From JACRCT01 sp036504155 (GTDB taxonomy: Bacteria; Myxococcota; Myxococcia; Myxococcales; UBA5297), in assembly GCA_036504155.1 (NCBI GenBank), contig DASXVQ010000138.1, positions 1-64,000 on the forward strand: DNA of 64,000 bases, in the 5' to 3' direction. Within the stretch, counting starts at the first letter, position 1. Every line of letters starts with the position of its first letter. The notes beneath the pieces were generated by a model. That model did not search any database, had not been told where the DNA came from, and was given only the letters and a program-made list of their open reading frames with translations. This document shows, in pieces, positions 60,679 through 64,000 of this stretch. A program made the position numbers and the translations under genes.

Positions 60679-62949
60679 ATGCCGAAGACGAGCCACAGCA
60701 ATCCCCGTCCGAAAGGCGAGGAGAAGGCTGATGGGCCGGCGCTTCCGGACCGGACCCGGGTCGAGCCTTCGCCTTTCGTGGCCGAGGAGCCGCGGGGCTC
60801 TCGCAAGAGCCCGGTGAGCGACCACACCGACCCGGACCTCAACAAGGGCTCGCGCAAGCTCACCGGCCAGCCGTCGATCATCGTCGACGAGGCCCTCGAC
60901 GCCCAGTCCGAGCCGGCGCCCTCCGCTCCCAAGAAGCCCACCTCCATCCGCCGCGCCGCCTCCCAGCCCTCCCGCAAGAGCGGCGGAGCCGCCGGCGACT
61001 GGGACGACCTGCCGGCCTCCGGGCCCGAGGACGCCAACGCCACCCGCATCAGCGCCGTGCCCGACCGGCGCCCGTCCCGCGGCGACGACGTCGACGAGTC
61101 CACCGGCGCCGGCCCGCCCTACGCCGTGGAGGTCCTCGCCGGACCCGACAAGGGCATCCGCCTGCCCATCCGCGGCGGCCGGATGATCGTCGGCCGCGGC
61201 GACGGCTGCGACCTCAAGCTCACCGACACCTCCGTCTCGCGCCGGCACCTGGAGCTCACCGTCGCCGCCGAGGGCCTCGTCGTCCGCGACCTGGGCAGCG
61301 GCAACGGCACCAAGGTCAACGGCAAGCGCGAGGTCGAGATCGCCGCGGGCCACGGCGACCAGGTGGCGCTGGGCGACACGGTCCTCAAGGTCATCGACCA
61401 GCTCAAGAGGGACGAGGACGAGCGCGTCGCCGCCGAGGAGCCCGAGCCCGAGCCCGAGCCGGAGGAACAGGAAGAGCCCGAGCCCGAGGAGGAGCCGCAG
61501 GCCCCGCCGGGACGCCGCCACAGCCTCAAGCCCCGGCCGCGCATCGAGGTCGGCAACGACGCCGAGGGCCTGTCCGACGACGAGCCGCTGGCCATCGTCA
61601 AGCGCAAGGACGACACCGGGGTGATGGACGTCGTCCCCGAGCGGCACCGGCCTCCGCGGGCGGCGCCCGACCTGTTCGCGCGCTTCAACGCTCTGCCCAA
61701 GCAGGCGCGCCTGGCCATCATGGGCGGCGCCGGGGTGCTGGTGCTGCTGCTGTTCTTCGTCGTCCTGACGCCCAAGCCGCAGCCGGTGGCGCCCAAGGAG
61801 GACCCCAAGGCCGCCGTCAACCGCGACGCCGACTACGACGAGGCCCGCAAGGACGCGCGCAAGTTCTTCGGCGAGCGCAAGTACGACAAGGCGCTCGAGC
61901 GGGCCAAGGACGCGCTCTCCGCCAAGAAGACCAGCGAGATGGAGCGGCTGATCGGCACCATCGAGCGCAACCAGGAGGCGGCCAAGGCCCTCAAGGAAGC
62001 CAAGGGCGCCGCCGCCCGCGGCGACTTCGACAAGGCCATGGACAAGGCCAAGGAGATCGACACCGACACCGACGCGGGCGAGGAGGCCAAGGACCTCAGC
62101 AAGAAGTGGCAGGAGGAGAAGGGCAAGGCCGCCCTCGAGAAGGTGCGCTCCGCCGCCAACGACGGCGACTTCGACACCGCCCGCTCGCTCATCGCCGCCT
62201 GCCCGCTCACCGACCAGGAGATGATCAAGCGGGAGATCGCCGACAGCGAGGTCCAGTGGAGACGCGACGAGGGCCGGCGCAAGGCCTCCGCCGCCTCCGC
62301 CGCCCAGCGCGCCCTCGCCGCCCGGAAGGCCAAGGAGCGAGCCCAGGTCGACGAGGCCATCTCCCCGGTGGTGCGCAAGATGGAGTCCGGCGACTTCGAG
62401 GGCGCCGTGCGCCAGTGCGACCGGGTCGCCGAGACCAACAACGACCCGAAGGTGCAGGCCAAGATCAAGGTGCTCAAGAAGAACATCCCGGGCTTCGGGA
62501 TGGCCTACAACGACGGCGTCAGCAAGTTCCACGGCGGCAGCTTCGAGCAGGCGGCCCCGGTGCTGCTGCGCGCGCTGTCGCTGTTCGAGAACATGGACAT
62601 CGAGTCGAAGGTCGAGACCGGCCTGAAGGACAAGACCGCCCAGTCGCTCGCCTTCAAGGGCCGCGCGGCCGCCACCCGGCAGGAGTACGGGGTCGCCGCC
62701 CGCGCCTACAAGGAAGCGCTCAAGATCAACCCCTCGTCGAAGGAGGCCACCAGCGGCCTGGCGGCCATCAAGCGCAACGCCGAGGAGATCTACAACGAGG
62801 GCTACGCCATCAAGGAGCGCGACCCGGACGCCGCGCGCAAGCGCTTCCAGGACGTCATCGACATGGTGCCCACCGGCGACGACTGGGCCAAGAAGGCCCA
62901 GAAGCGGATCGACGAGCTCAACGGAGGCGGCAGCATCCGCGGCGAGTAG
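60679..62949 (+). CDS. FHA-domain TPR membrane protein
   Basis: This 756-residue protein has a disordered N-terminus, then an FHA domain (about 148-240): MIVGRGDGCDLKLTDTSVSR, then RHLEL, and RDLGSGNGTKVNG. An acidic linker (about 250-275) leads to one transmembrane helix near residues 345-363 (AIMGGAGVLVLLLFFVVL). A long helical, TPR-like C-terminal part follows (FFGERKYDKALERAKDALSA; SKFHGGSFEQAAPVLLRALS). FHA and TPR proteins typically accompany myxobacterial T3SS-like loci and phosphothreonine signalling. It follows sctJ after 183 bp. Confidence 0.88.
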   Translation: MPKTSHSNPRPKGEEKADGPALPDRTRVEPSPFVAEEPRGSRKSPVSDHTDPDLNKGSRKLTGQPSIIVDEALDAQSEPAPSAPKKPTSIRRAASQPSRKSGGAAGDWDDLPASGPEDANATRISAVPDRRPSRGDDVDESTGAGPPYAVEVLAGPDKGIRLPIRGGRMIVGRGDGCDLKLTDTSVSRRHLELTVAAEGLVVRDLGSGNGTKVNGKREVEIAAGHGDQVALGDTVLKVIDQLKRDEDERVAAEEPEPEPEPEEQEEPEPEEEPQAPPGRRHSLKPRPRIEVGNDAEGLSDDEPLAIVKRKDDTGVMDVVPERHRPPRAAPDLFARFNALPKQARLAIMGGAGVLVLLLFFVVLTPKPQPVAPKEDPKAAVNRDADYDEARKDARKFFGERKYDKALERAKDALSAKKTSEMERLIGTIERNQEAAKALKEAKGAAARGDFDKAMDKAKEIDTDTDAGEEAKDLSKKWQEEKGKAALEKVRSAANDGDFDTARSLIAACPLTDQEMIKREIADSEVQWRRDEGRRKASAASAAQRALAARKAKERAQVDEAISPVVRKMESGDFEGAVRQCDRVAETNNDPKVQAKIKVLKKNIPGFGMAYNDGVSKFHGGSFEQAAPVLLRALSLFENMDIESKVETGLKDKTAQSLAFKGRAAATRQEYGVAARAYKEALKINPSSKEATSGLAAIKRNAEEIYNEGYAIKERDPDAARKRFQDVIDMVPTGDDWAKKAQKRIDELNGGGSIRGE

Positions 62950-62984
62950 CGAGGCTGCCCGGGGGCGCCCAAGGAGCATCGAGG

Positions 62985-64000
62985 ATGGCGACGCTGCGTG
63001 AAGAGGCCCTGCAAGCCTTCCGGGCGGGCCGCGACGAGGAGGCCCTGGCGCTCCTCTCCGAGGTCGTCCGCCGCACCCCCTCCGACCACCGCGCCCGCAT
63101 GTTCGGGGCGCAGTGCCTGGCGCGGCTGGGCGAGACCGAGCGCGCCCTCAGCGTGCTCTCCACCACCGCCGAGAACCTGGCCCGGCGCGACTACCTGCTG
63201 TCGGCCACGCTGGCCGCCAAGCTGGGCCTCGCCCTGCGCTCCGACGACGCCCGGCTGCTGGGCGTCCTGCGCCGCATCCACGCCCGCGCCGCGGCCTCCA
63301 CCAAGCGCGCCGCGGTGCCGCCGCCCCTGCCGCCCGAGCCGCCCGGCCGCGTCAGCGCCGACGAGCTGTGCGCCCACCTGCGCGGCCAGGACCTGCTCGA
63401 GAAGGCCTACGAGATCCTGGGCGGCGCCGACGACGGGGCCCTGGCGGTCGCCGGCGTGCGCCCGCCGCTGCCCCTGTTCGCCTTCGTCGACCCCGAGGCC
63501 TTCCTGGAGCTGGTGCGCCGCATGGGCCTGCGCGAGGTCACCCACGGCGAGGCCATCGTCACCGAGGGCGAGAAGGGCGAGTCCATCTTCGTCATCGTCG
63601 CCGGGCGCGCCCGCGTCGAGCGCCTGGTCCGCGGCGAGCGAAAGCTCCTGGCCACGCTGCCCGGCGGCTCGCTCTTCGGCGAGCTGGCGCTGCTGACCGG
63701 CGGGGTGCGCCACGCCACGGTGATCGCCGAGGGCGAGGCCGAGCTGTTCGAGATCTCCGGAGGCGACCTGGAGGCGGTGGCCCGCCGCTTCCCCGAGGTG
63801 CCGCACGCCATCGCCCAGTTCGCCGAGAAGCGCGTGGCCTCGAACATGCTGGTGACCGCCGGCCTGTTCGACAACCTGCCGCCGGAGAAGCGCTCGGCCG
63901 TCCTGGAGAAGTTCCGCCCGCGCACCGTGCCCCCGGGCGAGCGGATGGTGGTCGAGGAGGAGCCCGCCCCGGGCCTGTTCCTGGTGATGGCCGGCGAGAT
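62985..64000 (+). CDS. Cyclic-nucleotide-binding-domain protein, partial
   Basis: The gene runs off the right end; 338 residues are visible. A TPR-like N-terminal region (RAGRDEEALALLSEVVRRTP, about 13-90) precedes a cyclic nucleotide-binding domain at about 190-290: GEAIVTEGEKGESIFVIVAG, LATLPGGSLFGELALLTGGV and FEISGGDLEAVARRFPEVP. A second domain of the same kind has begun (VVEEEPAPGLFLVMAGEI). The GELAL plus R-x-A-T phosphate-binding cassette looks intact. Start ATG with GAGG three bases upstream. It probably belongs to the same locus as sctJ. Confidence 0.85.
   Translation, partial: MATLREEALQAFRAGRDEEALALLSEVVRRTPSDHRARMFGAQCLARLGETERALSVLSTTAENLARRDYLLSATLAAKLGLALRSDDARLLGVLRRIHARAAASTKRAAVPPPLPPEPPGRVSADELCAHLRGQDLLEKAYEILGGADDGALAVAGVRPPLPLFAFVDPEAFLELVRRMGLREVTHGEAIVTEGEKGESIFVIVAGRARVERLVRGERKLLATLPGGSLFGELALLTGGVRHATVIAEGEAELFEISGGDLEAVARRFPEVPHAIAQFAEKRVASNMLVTAGLFDNLPPEKRSAVLEKFRPRTVPPGERMVVEEEPAPGLFLVMAGE

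Overview
The window is high-GC, gene-dense bacterial DNA with the hallmarks of Myxococcota (Deltaproteobacteria in the old sense). Two proteins end in MYXO-CTERM-type anchors. A gene pair resembles the myxobacterial MXAN_2561/MXAN_2562 families. There are many Asp/Ala/Gly-rich 'DAG' linkers in surface lipoproteins, Hanks-type kinases (one fused to PilZ), and FHA and cyclic-nucleotide-binding proteins. No tRNA, rRNA, CRISPR array or transposase gene was found.

Layout. From 0.1 to 2.3 kb there is a decayed membrane-protein fragment, a coiled-coil lipoprotein and a membrane protein. From 2.6 to 9.9 kb there is a tight seven-gene operon: two paralogous large subunits and one small subunit of the 2-hydroxyacyl-CoA dehydratase/benzoyl-CoA reductase superfamily, two ASKHA activator ATPases (the second degenerate), an unknown Cys-motif protein and a CooC-like P-loop ATPase. 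This is the most intriguing metabolic unit: apparently an ATP-driven radical-type reductase or dehydratase with its own maturation ATPase, substrate unknown. From 10 to 19 kb come a methyltransferase, a chemoreceptor, a MYXO-CTERM metallophosphoesterase, a hybrid histidine kinase and formate-tetrahydrofolate ligase (fhs). From 19 to 20.1 kb there is a 294-298 bp tandem repeat. From 20 to 29 kb come envelope proteins, an AlkA-like glycosylase, a YccF protein, a sigma-factor remnant, a sensor kinase and a beta-propeller lipoprotein. From 29.3 to 30.5 kb is a patch of small Cys-rich genes, some broken by frameshifts. From 30.5 to 57 kb are kinases, a site-2-type protease, an FGE-like lipoprotein, beta-barrels, a degenerate receiver-GGDEF protein, a MORN-like/FHA pair, a CAP-domain lipoprotein, a Cys-rich lipoprotein and a 1,553-residue TPR-like membrane protein. 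From 57 to 59.3 kb lie panC and panB; panB has a leader with an intrinsic terminator 15 nt before its start codon. From 59.7 kb to the right edge there is an SctJ-type type III secretion lipoprotein, then FHA-TPR and cyclic-nucleotide-binding proteins, probably the start of a myxobacterial T3SS-like locus cut by the window end.

Non-coding structure is rich. A textbook MITE-like element (19-bp perfect terminal inverted repeats, 10-bp target duplication) sits at 22277-22477, with a related remnant near 11 kb. Hexamer-based inverted repeats lie at 54.3 and 59.3-59.6 kb. REP-like palindromes flank genes at 28.4-28.6 and 36.4 kb. Eight start codons lie only 6-13 nt downstream of a GGTAnnnT-like -10 box, which suggests leaderless or nearly leaderless transcripts. 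All assignments come from reading the sequence; no database search was run.
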